Shown: positions 38,852 to 47,181 of the stretch, piece after piece | Layout of the letters: each line of letters starts with the position of its first letter | Numbering within the stretch: the stretch's first letter is position 1 | Assembly (NCBI GenBank): GCA_016649715.1 | Contig: JAENXC010000009.1 | Coordinates: 62,001 to 126,000, forward strand | Origin: Flavobacteriaceae bacterium | GTDB taxonomy: Bacteria > Bacteroidota > Bacteroidia > Flavobacteriales > Flavobacteriaceae | Direction: 5' to 3' | Length of the DNA: 64,000 bases | The notes under the pieces: generated by a model | Databases searched by the model: none | Seen by the model: only the letters and a program-made list of their open reading frames with translations | What the model was told of the DNA's origin: nothing | Position numbers and translations under genes: made by a program

Positions 38852-40894
38852 TTACAACAATCCAGCCCGCTTCAACAAGGCTTCCGGGTCTGGTTTCTGC
38901 CCGCGGAATTTAACGTAAAGTTCCATCGGGTCCTTCGTTCCGCCTTGTGAAAGCACAAAACCTTTAAATTTATCCGCCACTTTTTTATTGAAAATGCCTT
39001 CCTGTCTAAACAAGGCGAAAGCATCCGCATCCAGCACTTCGGCCCATTTGTAGCTGTAGTATCCTGCTGAATAACCTCCTTGAAAAATATGGGAAAAGGA
39101 AGTGCTCATGCAGTTTTCCTTCACATCTGGGTAGAGTTGTGTATCATCAAAAGCGGTGACTTCAAAAGCTTTTACATCTTTTATTCCAGATGGATCACTG
39201 CTGTGCCAAGCCATATCCAGCATTCCGAAGCTTAACTGGCGCAGGGTTGCCATTCCTTCAAGAAATGTGGCGGATTCCTTTATCTTTTCCACGTATTCCA
39301 TTGGGATTACTTCGCCGGTTTTATAATGTGTTGCGAAGAGTTCCAAAGTTTCTTTTTCATAACACCAATTCTCCAAAATCTGGCTGGGAAGTTCCACAAA
39401 ATCCCAGTATACGCTGGTTCCCGAAAGGCTAGGGTAGGTTGTGTTTGCCAACATTCCATGCAGGGCGTGGCCAAATTCGTGGAAGAGCGTTGTTACTTCA
39501 TTAAAAGTTAAAAGTGAAGGCTTGCTCGCTGTTGGCCCTTCGGCTGCGCTCAGGACAGGTTTTGTAAAATTGCAAACGATGGAAATATGCGGCCTATCGT
39601 TTTTTCCGTCCTTCATTTGTTGTAGTTTATAGGAAGTCATCCAAGCACCGTTTCGTTTTCCGGGTCGTGGATGGAAGTCGGCATATAAGATGGCGACCAA
39701 TTCACCTTCGTCGTCTTTAACATCATAGGTTTTTACGTCTGCGTGGTATTTGTCGATGTTTTGTACTTCTTCAAAATGAAGTCCGTAGAGTTTTTGGGCA
39801 ACGGTGAAAACACCTTTTATTACATTCTTTAATTCGAAGTATGGCTTCAGTTTTTCATCGTCCAGATTGAACAGCTTCTGTTTTAGTTTTTCGGAATAAT
39901 AAGCGCCATCCCATTTTTCTATATGATCGATACCGTCCAGTTCCTTTGCGAAAGCGGTCAGTTCATCAAACTCTTTTTGCGCGGCAGGTTTTGCTTTTTC
40001 GAGCAGTTCGTTTAAAAATGACTTTACTTTTTCAGGGGTTTCGGCCATGCGTTCTTCCAATACAAAATGGGCGTGGCTTTTATAGCCCAACAGATTCGCT
40101 CGTTTATGGCGAAGGGTTGCGATTTGCAAAACGTTTTGTTGGTTGTCCAAAGCGTCATTGTGAAAACAACGGGCACCAAATTCAATTGCTATTTTTTTGC
40201 GAAGCGCTCGGTTGTCGGCATAGGTCATAAAAGGAACGTAACTTGGATAATCCAAAGTGAAGACCCAGCCTTCTTTCTCTTTTTCCTCGGCGGTTTGGGC
40301 GGCGGCTTCAATTACGCCTTCGGGTAATCCGGAAAGGTCTTTTTCATCTGTAATATGAAGTTCAAACTTGTTGGTTTCTGCCAAAACGTTTTCGCCGAAA
40401 GTGAGATTCAACTTTGAAAGTTCCGTGTCAATTTTACGCAATTCCGATTTCTTTTCTTCGGAAAGATTGGCGCCGTTTCTTGAAAAGGCTTTGTATTTTT
40501 TGTCGAGCAGCATCTGCTGTTCTTTGGAAAGGTTTAATGCGTCTTTTTGCTTGTAAACCGTTTTTATTCTTTCAAACAAAGCCTCATTTAGCAGCATATC
40601 GTTGCTGAACTCTGTAAGCATAGGCGAAATTTCCTGCGCTATTTTCTGGATCTCATCGTTTGTTTCCGCGCTGTTTAGGTTGAAGAAAATACTCGTTGCT
40701 CGGTCTAATTTCTCTCCTGTGTTTTCTATAGCTTCTACCGTATTTTTAAAAGTAGGTTCCTCAGTGTTTGAAGTAATTGCATCTATTTCCACCTTGGTTT
40801 CTTCAATCAATTTGCTGATGGCAGGAAGGAAATGCTTGTTTTCTATTTTGGAAAAGGGAGCGGTGTTGTAGGGTTTTAAAAGGGGGTTTTTCAT
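38852..40894 (-). CDS. M3 family metallopeptidase (oligopeptidase A / Dcp type)
   Basis: A 680-residue zinc peptidase with the active site TTLFHEFGHALHGMLANTTY and, downstream, the Glu ligand and LPSQILENWCYEKETLELFA. The N-terminal helical half (KNPLLKPYNTAPFSKIENKH, TEEPTFKNTVEAIENTGEKL) is typical for the oligopeptidase A/dipeptidyl carboxypeptidase group, and the C-terminus reads GFVLSQGGTKDPMELYVKFR. Between NFTKP and TASKPSLLTFNE it has extra residues VLSAAEGP encoded by a GAGCGCAG palindromic repeat inserted in frame (39537-39559). It acts in the periplasm or cytoplasm on short peptides; no signal peptide is seen. Confidence 0.9.
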   Translation of the reverse strand: MKNPLLKPYNTAPFSKIENKHFLPAISKLIEETKVEIDAITSNTEEPTFKNTVEAIENTGEKLDRATSIFFNLNSAETNDEIQKIAQEISPMLTEFSNDMLLNEALFERIKTVYKQKDALNLSKEQQMLLDKKYKAFSRNGANLSEEKKSELRKIDTELSKLNLTFGENVLAETNKFELHITDEKDLSGLPEGVIEAAAQTAEEKEKEGWVFTLDYPSYVPFMTYADNRALRKKIAIEFGARCFHNDALDNQQNVLQIATLRHKRANLLGYKSHAHFVLEERMAETPEKVKSFLNELLEKAKPAAQKEFDELTAFAKELDGIDHIEKWDGAYYSEKLKQKLFNLDDEKLKPYFELKNVIKGVFTVAQKLYGLHFEEVQNIDKYHADVKTYDVKDDEGELVAILYADFHPRPGKRNGAWMTSYKLQQMKDGKNDRPHISIVCNFTKPVLSAAEGPTASKPSLLTFNEVTTLFHEFGHALHGMLANTTYPSLSGTSVYWDFVELPSQILENWCYEKETLELFATHYKTGEVIPMEYVEKIKESATFLEGMATLRQLSFGMLDMAWHSSDPSGIKDVKAFEVTAFDDTQLYPDVKENCMSTSFSHIFQGGYSAGYYSYKWAEVLDADAFALFRQEGIFNKKVADKFKGFVLSQGGTKDPMELYVKFRGQKPDPEALLKRAGLL
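39537..39559. repeat. GAGCGCAG-family repeat inside the M3 peptidase frame
   Basis: CCTTCGGCTGCGCTCAGGACAGG is a member of the CCCTGAGCGCAGTCGAAGGG repeat family; an intergenic copy lies at 56950-56973. Here it encodes the extra residues LSAAEG on the minus strand without breaking the frame, 20-odd codons upstream of the zinc site. Confidence 0.75.
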
Positions 40895-40903
40895 AGTACT
40901 TTG

Positions 40904-40986
40904 TCCGGTCGAGCGCAGTCGAGACCTACTTCTTTATGGTAATCTTGCTTAATAAGGACCTCTCGACTGCGCTCGAGGAGACATTG
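40904..40986. repeat. GAGCGCAGTCGAGACC inverted-repeat element, copy 1
   Basis: An 83-bp element with GGTCGAGCGCAGTCGAGACC at one end and GGACCTCTCGACTGCGCTCGA at the other, separated by CTACTTCTTTATGGTAATC. Its arms can form a long hairpin. It lies between the M3 peptidase and purE genes and is about 85 percent like copy 2 at 41551-41631. Confidence 0.8.
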
Positions 40987-41008
40987 TAAAATATATTAAT
41001 CATTTTGA

Positions 41009-41049
41009 CCACTGACCACTGACCACTGACCACTGACTACTGACTACTG
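41009..41049. repeat. Tandem CACTGAC/CTACTGA heptamer repeat at the purE end
   Basis: Seven-base units (four of GACCACT followed by GACTACT units) run from the spacer into the purE stop codon, then GCGTACTTTTTT. The segment belongs to the CAGTA word family seen next to gcvP (32455) and at about 55797. Confidence 0.75.
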
Positions 41050-41528
41050 CGTACTTTTTTCGCGCCTTCTTCCACCTTTGTTTTAAGGCTTTCTTTGTAA
41101 GCGATAATTCTATCCAAAACAACTTTATCTGAAGAGCCGATAATTTGTGCGGCCAAGATACCAGCGTTTTTGGCGCCATTAAGCGCAACCGTGGCAACGG
41201 GTACTCCGCTTGGCATTTGGAGGATGGAAAGGATGCTGTCCCAACCGTCAATGGAGTTACTGGATTTTATTGGAACGCCAATTACAGGCAATGGCGAAAG
41301 GGAGGCGATCATCCCTGGAAGGTGCGCCGCGCCGCCTGCTCCGGCAATGATTACAGAAATGCCGCGGGTATGGGCATTCTTTCCGTAATCAAAAAGTTTA
41401 TCGGGGGTGCGGTGGGCAGAAACGATGTCCACTTCCACTTCAATGTTGAATTCTTTTAGAATATCTACGGCTTCCTGCATTACTGGCAGGTCGCTGGTGC
41501 TTCCCATTATTATTGCTACTTTTTTCAT
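41037..41528 (-). CDS. purE: 5-(carboxyamino)imidazole ribonucleotide mutase
   Basis: A 163-residue class I PurE enzyme, which moves the carboxyl group of N5-CAIR to give CAIR in purine synthesis. The family motifs are VAIIMGSTSDLPVMQEAVDI, VSAHRTPDKLFDYGKNA (the S-A-H-R substrate loop), IIAGAGGAAHLPGMIASLSP and PVIGVPIKSSNSIDGWDSIL. The last residues VRSSQ and the stop are encoded by the tandem repeat at 41009-41049, so the native C-terminus has been overwritten or extended without affecting the core. It acts with PurK, encoded 1.2 kb upstream on the same strand; two unrelated genes lie between. Confidence 0.94.
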   Translation of the reverse strand: MKKVAIIMGSTSDLPVMQEAVDILKEFNIEVEVDIVSAHRTPDKLFDYGKNAHTRGISVIIAGAGGAAHLPGMIASLSPLPVIGVPIKSSNSIDGWDSILSILQMPSGVPVATVALNGAKNAGILAAQIIGSSDKVVLDRIIAYKESLKTKVEEGAKKVRSSQ

Positions 41529-41550
41529 TTTTTCTTAGTTATCGAGTGTC

Positions 41551-41631
41551 TGGTCGAGCGCAGTCGAGACCTACTTCTTTATGATAATTTGGCTTGACAA
41601 GGACCTCACGACTGCGCTCGAGGGGACATTG
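41551..41631. repeat. GAGCGCAGTCGAGACC inverted-repeat element, copy 2
   Basis: An 81-bp element homologous to 40904-40986, in the same orientation, so the two copies bracket purE. A third, half copy in the spacer at 42038-42068 follows the GIY-YIG gene. These elements may be small mobile repeats or terminators. Confidence 0.8.
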
Positions 41632-41637
41632 TTAGTT

Positions 41638-42009
41638 CTATATTTGATCGAGCCCTTCGACTTCGATCTGGGCAAGTCTTGTAGAGACCTCCTCGGCAGT
41701 TGGCTTGTATTTAGAATGTGTCATATTTCTACATTCAGCCAATATCTGAAGCATTTCAAAATCTTCATTTGATAAGGCTTTCTTTTTTTGCGCACTCCAT
41801 TTTTTTATTTTCTTCTCAAAATATATGGCTTGTTCAACATCATTGAATTCTTGATGAAATATTAACTTCAAAGGTCTTCGTTTGTATGTGAAACAAGATT
41901 TGTTTCTTCCTTGTTGGTGTTCTTCGAATCTTCTTGAAATGTTGTTAGTGAACCCTGTATAAAGTAAATCATCTGAACATTCCAATATGTAAATGTAATA
42001 TGATTTCAT
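41638..42009 (-). CDS. GIY-YIG nuclease family protein
   Basis: A 123-residue protein starting at ATG 42009 (MKSYYIYILECSDDLLYTGF). The GIY-YIG signature is YYIYILE and LYTGFTNNISRRFEEHQQGR, with the catalytic Arg in ISRRFEEH and the second-half KSCFTYKRRPLKLIFHQEF, plus the Glu in YFEKKIKKWSAQKKKAL. This is the UPF0213-like group, small single-domain proteins of unclear role, common in Flavobacteriia. The C-terminal 30 residues beyond the domain (RLAQIEVEGLDQI) run up to a repeat. The gene lies between purE and RhuM, flanked by GAGCGCAG elements on both sides. Confidence 0.82.
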   Translation of the reverse strand: MKSYYIYILECSDDLLYTGFTNNISRRFEEHQQGRNKSCFTYKRRPLKLIFHQEFNDVEQAIYFEKKIKKWSAQKKKALSNEDFEMLQILAECRNMTHSKYKPTAEEVSTRLAQIEVEGLDQI

Positions 42010-42037
42010 ATAATAGTGCAAGATTCGGTTTGCAATT

Positions 42038-42068
42038 AAGGTCTCGACTGCGCTCGACCAGACATTTG
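42038..42068. repeat. Half copy of the GAGCGCAG element
   Basis: AAGGTCTCGACTGCGCTCGACCAGACATTTG matches one arm of the elements at 40904 and 41551 (the GACATTG end). It sits just upstream of the GIY-YIG start. Confidence 0.65.
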
Positions 42069-42145
42069 TTATTTTCGATAAATATACGGTATTTAACCAG
42101 AAACCAGAGTAAATTTGAATATCCTCATTAGGACCAAATAAAAAT

Positions 42146-42646
42146 TTACAGGCTTATTTTTGAGAGCTTTTGATGGTCGTAATCATCTAAAATATCGAGC
42201 GCTCTTGAATAATCGGAAAGCACTTCCATCAAACCTTGGGCCTCGTCTGTATTTGAGATTTGTTTTGATGCTCTTTTTACAAGTTGAATTGTTTGTTGCA
42301 ACTGCTTTAGGCGTTTTTCATTTATAGAATAACCTTTGACGAGATACTTTTTTAACTGATTAGTAGCCCAAATTCTGAATTGCGTTCCCTTTTTTGAATT
42401 GACGCGATAACCTACCGAAATGATTACATCAAGATTAAAAAATTCGATGTTTCTGACTACCTCTCTTTCTCCTTCTATTTGAACTGTTGCATTTTTTGCA
42501 ACAGTTGCTTTTCTTTCAAGTTCACCTTCTTTAAAAATATTATTTAGATGTCGTGAAATAACAGATTTATCTTTATCAAATAAATCAGAAATTTGATTTA
42601 AAGAAAGCCAAACAGTTTCCTTGTCAAATTTTACTTGAACATCCAT
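42146..42646 (-). CDS. RhuM-family protein, short form
   Basis: A 166-residue protein with the N-terminal RhuM domain: VKFDKETVWLSLNQISDLFD, KDKSVISRHLNNIFKEGELE, EFFNLDVIISVGYRVNSKKG and TQFRIWATNQLKKYLVKGYS. RhuM was named in Salmonella SPI-3; the family often occurs as a DNA-binding-like unit of about 300-350 residues fused to or beside a Fic/Doc domain. Here the frame ends after ALDILDDYDHQKLSKISL, so it lacks the second half. It may be a truncated copy or a compact version. Its AT-rich codons and the nearby repeats suggest transfer between purE and purK. Confidence 0.72.
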   Translation of the reverse strand: MDVQVKFDKETVWLSLNQISDLFDKDKSVISRHLNNIFKEGELERKATVAKNATVQIEGEREVVRNIEFFNLDVIISVGYRVNSKKGTQFRIWATNQLKKYLVKGYSINEKRLKQLQQTIQLVKRASKQISNTDEAQGLMEVLSDYSRALDILDDYDHQKLSKISL

Positions 42647-42756
42647 AAGCCCATCGTCGGCCTTATAAATAATAATATTTGAAGTGTTTTTATTAATAAT
42701 TTATATTTTTTGAACCTAGCGGAATTCTCGCCAAGTTGCCTTTCCCCCTTTGGGAA

Positions 42757-43911
42757 TCAGGTGGCTATTACTTTAATCGTCTTCTTAACCTCCTCCGCAA
42801 TCTTTCGTGCTTTGTTGAGGTCTTTGTTTACTATGGTTACGTGGCCCATTTTTCTAAATGGACGAGTTTCTTTTTTGCCATAAATGTGGGGCGTTACGCC
42901 ATCCATCGCTAATATTTTTTCTATGTTTTTATAAACTACGGGACCGGTGTGGCCTTCGGCGCCTACTAAGTTAACCATTATGCCGCCAACTTTGCTATCG
43001 GTGTTGCCCAAAGGTAAATCTAATATTGCTCTTATTTGTTGCTCAAACTGATTGGTGTAACTGGCCTCTATGCTGTAATGGCCACTGTTGTGGGGGCGGG
43101 GCGCTACTTCGTTAACCAATATTTCATCGTCTTCTGTTTGGAACATTTCTACTGCCAAAAGGCCTACATGCTTAAACGCTTCGGAAACTTTGGTGGCTAC
43201 GGCTCTTGCTTTCTTGGCAACTGCTTCGTCAATTCTTGCGGGGCAGATTACGTATTCCACTTGGTTGGCTTCGGGGTGGAATTCCATTTCTACTACTGGG
43301 TAGGTTTTTACTTCCCCGGAAGGGTTTCTTGCCACTATTACCGCCAATTCATTTTTAAAGGGAATCAATTTTTCTGCGATGCAAGCGCCTTCTGAAAGTG
43401 GAATTACTTCCTCAGCTTCGCGGATGATACTTACGCCTTTTCCGTCATACCCGCCGGTGCAGCTTTTCCACACAAAGGGAAAATGCAATTCCTTGCGGAC
43501 AATGGCTTCGTTTAAATCGTTTTTGTCTTTGTAAACTTTAAAGGGGGAAGTGGGTATTTGGTGTTCTTTGTAAAACTGTTTCTGTATGCCTTTGTCCTGA
43601 ATATTTCTGAGCGTTGCGGCACTGGGATATACTTTTACGCCTTCACTTTCCAGCTTTTCCAATGCTTCTATGTTTACTCCTTCTATTTCAAACGTAAGGA
43701 CGTCCACCTTTTTTCCGAAGTTGTACACGGTTTCATAATCCATCAGGTCGCCTTGCTGAAAATGATCTGCGGCTATGCGGCAGGGAGCTTCGGCGCTTGG
43801 GTCGAGGACGCTGGTGCGGATGTCCCATTTACGGGTTTCGTAGAGCATCATTTTGCCCAACTGCCCGCCGCCTAGAATGCCGAGGGTGAAGCTGGTGGAG
43901 AAGTAGTTCAT
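42757..43911 (-). CDS. purK: 5-(carboxyamino)imidazole ribonucleotide synthase
   Basis: A 384-residue ATP-grasp enzyme, which carboxylates AIR with bicarbonate and ATP to N5-CAIR. The N-terminal GILGGGQLGKMMLYETRKWD and DVLTFEIEGVNIEALEKLES, the ATP-grasp part with FPFVWKSCTGGYDGKGVSII, ACIAEKLIPFKNELAVIVAR, and the metal-binding EMFQTEDDEILVNEVAPRPH NSGHY segment are all present. It works with PurE. The usual purK-purE contact is broken by RhuM and GIY-YIG genes. The upstream spacer carries TTGTCGGTTT/CAGTTGT word-type repeats. Confidence 0.94.
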   Translation of the reverse strand: MNYFSTSFTLGILGGGQLGKMMLYETRKWDIRTSVLDPSAEAPCRIAADHFQQGDLMDYETVYNFGKKVDVLTFEIEGVNIEALEKLESEGVKVYPSAATLRNIQDKGIQKQFYKEHQIPTSPFKVYKDKNDLNEAIVRKELHFPFVWKSCTGGYDGKGVSIIREAEEVIPLSEGACIAEKLIPFKNELAVIVARNPSGEVKTYPVVEMEFHPEANQVEYVICPARIDEAVAKKARAVATKVSEAFKHVGLLAVEMFQTEDDEILVNEVAPRPHNSGHYSIEASYTNQFEQQIRAILDLPLGNTDSKVGGIMVNLVGAEGHTGPVVYKNIEKILAMDGVTPHIYGKKETRPFRKMGHVTIVNKDLNKARKIAEEVKKTIKVIAT

Positions 43912-44093
43912 ATCAGTTGTCAGTTGTGGGTTGTCGGTTTTCTATTGTCGGTTTACTCCACCATCGCTAAAAGCTTTGGCGGATAAGTTTTGATTGTGCA
44001 AAGATAGTTATTTCGTTTTTTGTTAAACGGGTAATTTCCTTTCTTCATTGATGGTGTGTAACACTAAAATGAAGTGGAATTGATTTGCTGTTT

Positions 44094-44129
44094 TTTGGCA
44101 ATCGGTCTGCGGGTTTATTTCTAAATTTG
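44094..44129 (+). promoter_or_regulatory. Candidate promoter for the thioesterase/thioredoxin genes
   Basis: TTTG (44094-44097) and TAAATTTG (44122-44129), 24 bases apart, match the Bacteroidota -33/-7 elements, with spacing at the long end. The ATG at 44169 follows 40 bases later. Confidence 0.42.
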
Positions 44130-44168
44130 AAGAATTAAATAATATACTTTCGGCTATTAAAAAACGTA

Positions 44169-44663
44169 ATGTTATGGAATTTAGAAGCTGAAAAAAAAAC
44201 AAAAGAAATGCTCGAAAATATAGAACTTATAAAATATACATTCGAAGAAAGCATCCCAATGCACAAGTTTTTGGGATTAAAAATAGTGCTGCTCGAAAAG
44301 GATTTCGCAAGAATTACCGTGCCTTTTAGAAAAGAATTGGTGGGCGATTTTAGGAATAACAGATGGCACGGTGGCGTTATCGCGACCGTAATGGATTCTG
44401 TGGGAGGTGTAATTGGCGCCACGCACTTTACTTCGCTGGAAGACAAAATATCAACCATCGATTTAAGGGTAGATTACCTAAGAGGCGCCGAACCCGAAGC
44501 GATTATGGTGGAAGGTAAAATAATTAGATTCGGAAATAGAATACTTGTTGCCCGAATGAAAGCATTTCAAAACGACAAATTGATTGCTGAAGGGAAAGGG
44601 GTTTATAATTTTGTTAGAATGAATAATCCACGCGACGAGAACGAAGATTCCCAAAATGAATAA
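44169..44663 (+). CDS. PaaI-family hot-dog thioesterase
   Basis: A 164-residue hot-dog fold protein. The family segment is SIPMHKFLGLKIVLLEKDFA, RITVPFRKELVGDFRNNRWH, GGVIATVMDSVGGVIGATHF and STIDLRVDYLRGAEPEAIMV, with the catalytic region HGGVIATVMDSVGG. It probably cleaves acyl-CoA or acyl-ACP; the substrate is unknown. The start at 44169 gives a 13-residue N-terminal extension; an ATG at 44208 is an alternative. It is followed after 28 bases by a thioredoxin-like gene on the same strand, so the pair may be an operon. Confidence 0.82.
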   Translation: MLWNLEAEKKTKEMLENIELIKYTFEESIPMHKFLGLKIVLLEKDFARITVPFRKELVGDFRNNRWHGGVIATVMDSVGGVIGATHFTSLEDKISTIDLRVDYLRGAEPEAIMVEGKIIRFGNRILVARMKAFQNDKLIAEGKGVYNFVRMNNPRDENEDSQNE

Positions 44664-44691
44664 TTGAATTTAAAAAAGGACTTTTTAAACA

Positions 44692-45009
44692 ATGGATGTT
44701 GCTGCTTTAAAAGAAATAATCAAGACGGAATCTGCAGTCGCGGTTTACTTTTCTGCACCCAATTGTGGCGTGTGTCAAGCCTTGAGGCCGAAAGTTGAAG
44801 CCTTGTTTTCTGAAAGATTTCCTATGGTAAAAATCGTTCACATACAAATAGATAAATCGCCCGGCATAGCTGGAAATTATGGCGTTTTCTCCGCTCCAAC
44901 TTTATTGGTCTTTTTTGAAGGGAAGGAATTTTTACGAAAAGTTCGGCTGATGGGGATACAGGAGCTTCAGGAAAAAGTGGAACGGCCGTATAAGATGCTA
45001 ATAGGTTAA
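44692..45009 (+). CDS. Thioredoxin-family protein
   Basis: A 105-residue protein with the active site VAVYFSAPNCGVCQALRPKV (C-G-V-C instead of C-G-P-C) and the cis-Pro loop GVFSAPTLLVFFEGKEFLRK. These mark a small cytosolic thioredoxin-like protein of the type common in Bacteroidota. The Val in the active site changes its redox potential relative to standard thioredoxin. It is followed by a perfect 17-bp inverted repeat at 45067-45113, then by the convergent fhs gene. Confidence 0.85.
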   Translation: MDVAALKEIIKTESAVAVYFSAPNCGVCQALRPKVEALFSERFPMVKIVHIQIDKSPGIAGNYGVFSAPTLLVFFEGKEFLRKVRLMGIQELQEKVERPYKMLIG

Positions 45010-45066
45010 TCGGCTATATTTACAAGGGGTTGAGATAGGATTTTCTTACTGAAAAACGAACCCATG

Positions 45067-45113
45067 TATTTCATCTGATTAAAAACTAATGTAGTGTTTA
45101 ATCAGATGAAATA
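45067..45113. terminator. Perfect 17-bp inverted repeat between convergent genes
   Basis: TATTTCATCTGATTAAA (45067-45083) and TTTAATCAGATGAAATA (45097-45113) pair exactly, with a 13-base loop. It lies between the thioredoxin and fhs genes and probably terminates transcription from both sides, although the T-run is weak. Confidence 0.65.
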
Positions 45114-45170
45114 AACCTCCTTAATATTACAACAAGAGCCAATATAGCTGCTAATTGCAAATTGCACTAT

Positions 45171-46838
45171 TTAGAACAAACCTTCAATAACACCATTCTT
45201 ATCAATGGTGATCTTTTCGGCGGCAGGGGTTGCTGGCAATCCGGGCATACGCAACATATTACCAGCAATGGGAATTATAAACCCTGCGCCTGTTGCTATT
45301 TCAAACTCCCTAATATGAATATCAAAGTTCTTTGGACGGCCCAATAGCTTCTGGTCATCACTAAAGCTTTTTTCTGTTTTTGCCATACAGACAGGTAAAC
45401 TTCCATAGCCCATCGCTTCGTATTTGCGCAATTGCGAAATAGCTACATCACTTAAAACCACATTTTTTCCACCGTAAATAGTTTGGCAAATCTTTTCCAT
45501 TTTGGTGTGTACATTGTCATCGAGATTGTAAGTGGGATGGAATTGGTCAGTACAAGAATTCGCTGCCTTAATGACTTCTCCAGCCAAAGCCAGACACCCG
45601 TTTCCACCATTCTCCCAACCATAGCTCAAGGCTACGGGAATGCCCATTTTTTCACAATGGTCTTCCACGACTTGCATTTCAGCTTCCGTATCCGATTTAA
45701 AGGCGTTTATGGAAACTACAATAGGAATTCCAAAACTTTTTAGGCTGGCAATATGTCCTTCCAAATTGGGAAGTCCTTTTTTAAGAGCTTCTACGTCTTC
45801 TTGCGTAATTTCTTTTAACGATTTGCCACCGTGGTATTTTAAGGCTCTTATGGTCGCGACCAAGACAATGGTTTTAGGGGAAATGCCAGCTGCGCGACAC
45901 TTGATATTCAAAAATTTCTCTGCGCCTAAATCGGAACCGAATCCCGCTTCAGTCACGGTATAATCACTTAGGGTCATCCCCATTTTTGTCGCTACAATGG
46001 AATTGGTGCCCTGTGCAATATTGGCAAAAGGGCCGCCGTGGATAATTGCGGGATTGCCTTCCAGGGTTTGCACCAAATTGGGTTTTATAGCATCTTTCAA
46101 AAGCACAGCCATCGCGCCCTCGGCATTCAAGTCTTTTGCAAATACAGGCTTTCCTTCCCAGGTATCGCCCACATAGATATTTCCGCATCTTTCCTTTAGG
46201 TCTTCTAAACCTGATGCCAAACACAGAATGGCCATAATTTCGGAGGCTGCAGTAATATTAAAACCTGTTTCCCGTGGAACCCCGCCAGCTTTGCCGCCAA
46301 GTGCGCTCACAATATTCCGCAAGGCTCGGTCATTCATGTCCATACACCGTTTCCAAACTACGGTTCTGGGATCAATACCAAGGCTTCTCGATTTACTTTG
46401 AATGTTGTTTTCTATAAGGGCAGAAAGCAAGTTATTGGCTTTTTCAATAGCGTGAAAATCGCCCGTAAAATGCAGGTTGATGTCCACCATAGGAATAACC
46501 TGGCTCCACCCGCCACCGGCAGCACCACCTTTAATGCCAAATACGGGACCTAAACTAGGTTCCCGAATTACCGCAACCGCTTTCTTGTTTAAAATATTGA
46601 GCGCATCTACCAGCCCTATGGAAGTTGTTGTTTTTCCTTCGCCGGGAGGAGTTGGCGTAATTGCGGTCACTAATATGAGGTTGTTCGCTTTTACTTTTTC
46701 TTCATCAATAATATCCAAAGGTATCTTTGCTTTGTCGTTCCCGTAGTACTCCAGCTTCTCTTCCGGAATTGCCAATTTTGTCGCGATTTCCCTAATATGT
46801 CTGGGGGTAACACTCTGAGCAATCTGTATTTCTGTCAT
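45171..46838 (-). CDS. fhs: Formate-tetrahydrofolate ligase
   Basis: A 555-residue enzyme that makes 10-formyl-THF from formate, THF and ATP. The N-terminal MTEIQIAQSVTPRHIREIA, the ATP site ITPTPPGEGKTTTSIGLVDA, REPSLGPVFGIKGGAAGGGW, MVDINLHFTGDFHAIEKANN, and the C-terminal PVCMAKTEKSFSDDQKLLGR are family signatures. It supplies one-carbon units for purines, in keeping with purE/purK nearby and gcvP. The upstream region carries a near-palindrome of ATGACAATTGTCAT type at 46895-46908. Confidence 0.95.
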   Translation of the reverse strand: MTEIQIAQSVTPRHIREIATKLAIPEEKLEYYGNDKAKIPLDIIDEEKVKANNLILVTAITPTPPGEGKTTTSIGLVDALNILNKKAVAVIREPSLGPVFGIKGGAAGGGWSQVIPMVDINLHFTGDFHAIEKANNLLSALIENNIQSKSRSLGIDPRTVVWKRCMDMNDRALRNIVSALGGKAGGVPRETGFNITAASEIMAILCLASGLEDLKERCGNIYVGDTWEGKPVFAKDLNAEGAMAVLLKDAIKPNLVQTLEGNPAIIHGGPFANIAQGTNSIVATKMGMTLSDYTVTEAGFGSDLGAEKFLNIKCRAAGISPKTIVLVATIRALKYHGGKSLKEITQEDVEALKKGLPNLEGHIASLKSFGIPIVVSINAFKSDTEAEMQVVEDHCEKMGIPVALSYGWENGGNGCLALAGEVIKAANSCTDQFHPTYNLDDNVHTKMEKICQTIYGGKNVVLSDVAISQLRKYEAMGYGSLPVCMAKTEKSFSDDQKLLGRPKNFDIHIREFEIATGAGFIIPIAGNMLRMPGLPATPAAEKITIDKNGVIEGLF

Positions 46839-47181
46839 AGGATTATTGTTTTTTAAAAGTGGAATAAAGGTAAAGTTTCAAGGGATGAAATTATATGATA
46901 ATTGTCATCCCCTTTGGTGGGTAGATGGCGTGCCGTTGGTCGAAAAATTAGGAGTAAAGAGTAGGTGATTAAAGTTTTTTAATACATTTGGGTTAGAGCT
47001 TTGTGCTTTATTCTCCTCTCGATTAATTTTCTACTTTACGGTTTTCCGTAATGAGAAGGTTTTGATTTGATTTATATTTGAACTTAACTTATGCACATGT
47101 GCGGGATATACGCAATAGACATTTCGTTTTACACCTTTTACCCAACATATAAAAAATATCTACATTTAATAAAAAATATTT
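46839..47181. other. 343-bp divergent spacer between fhs and the restriction gene
   Basis: The spacer holds the near-palindrome at 46895-46908 close to fhs and becomes very A/T-rich towards the restriction gene. TATATTTG at 47073-47080 is a candidate -7 element for the rightward gene, but no well-placed -33 element was found. No open frame of note or RNA gene was seen. Confidence 0.5.
46895..46908. promoter_or_regulatory. Operator-like near-palindrome upstream of fhs
   Basis: ATGATAATTGTCAT differs by one base from the perfect core ATGACAATTGTCAT found upstream of the DoxX-like gene at 51785-51802. It lies 57 bases upstream of the fhs start. The regulator is unknown. Confidence 0.4.
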
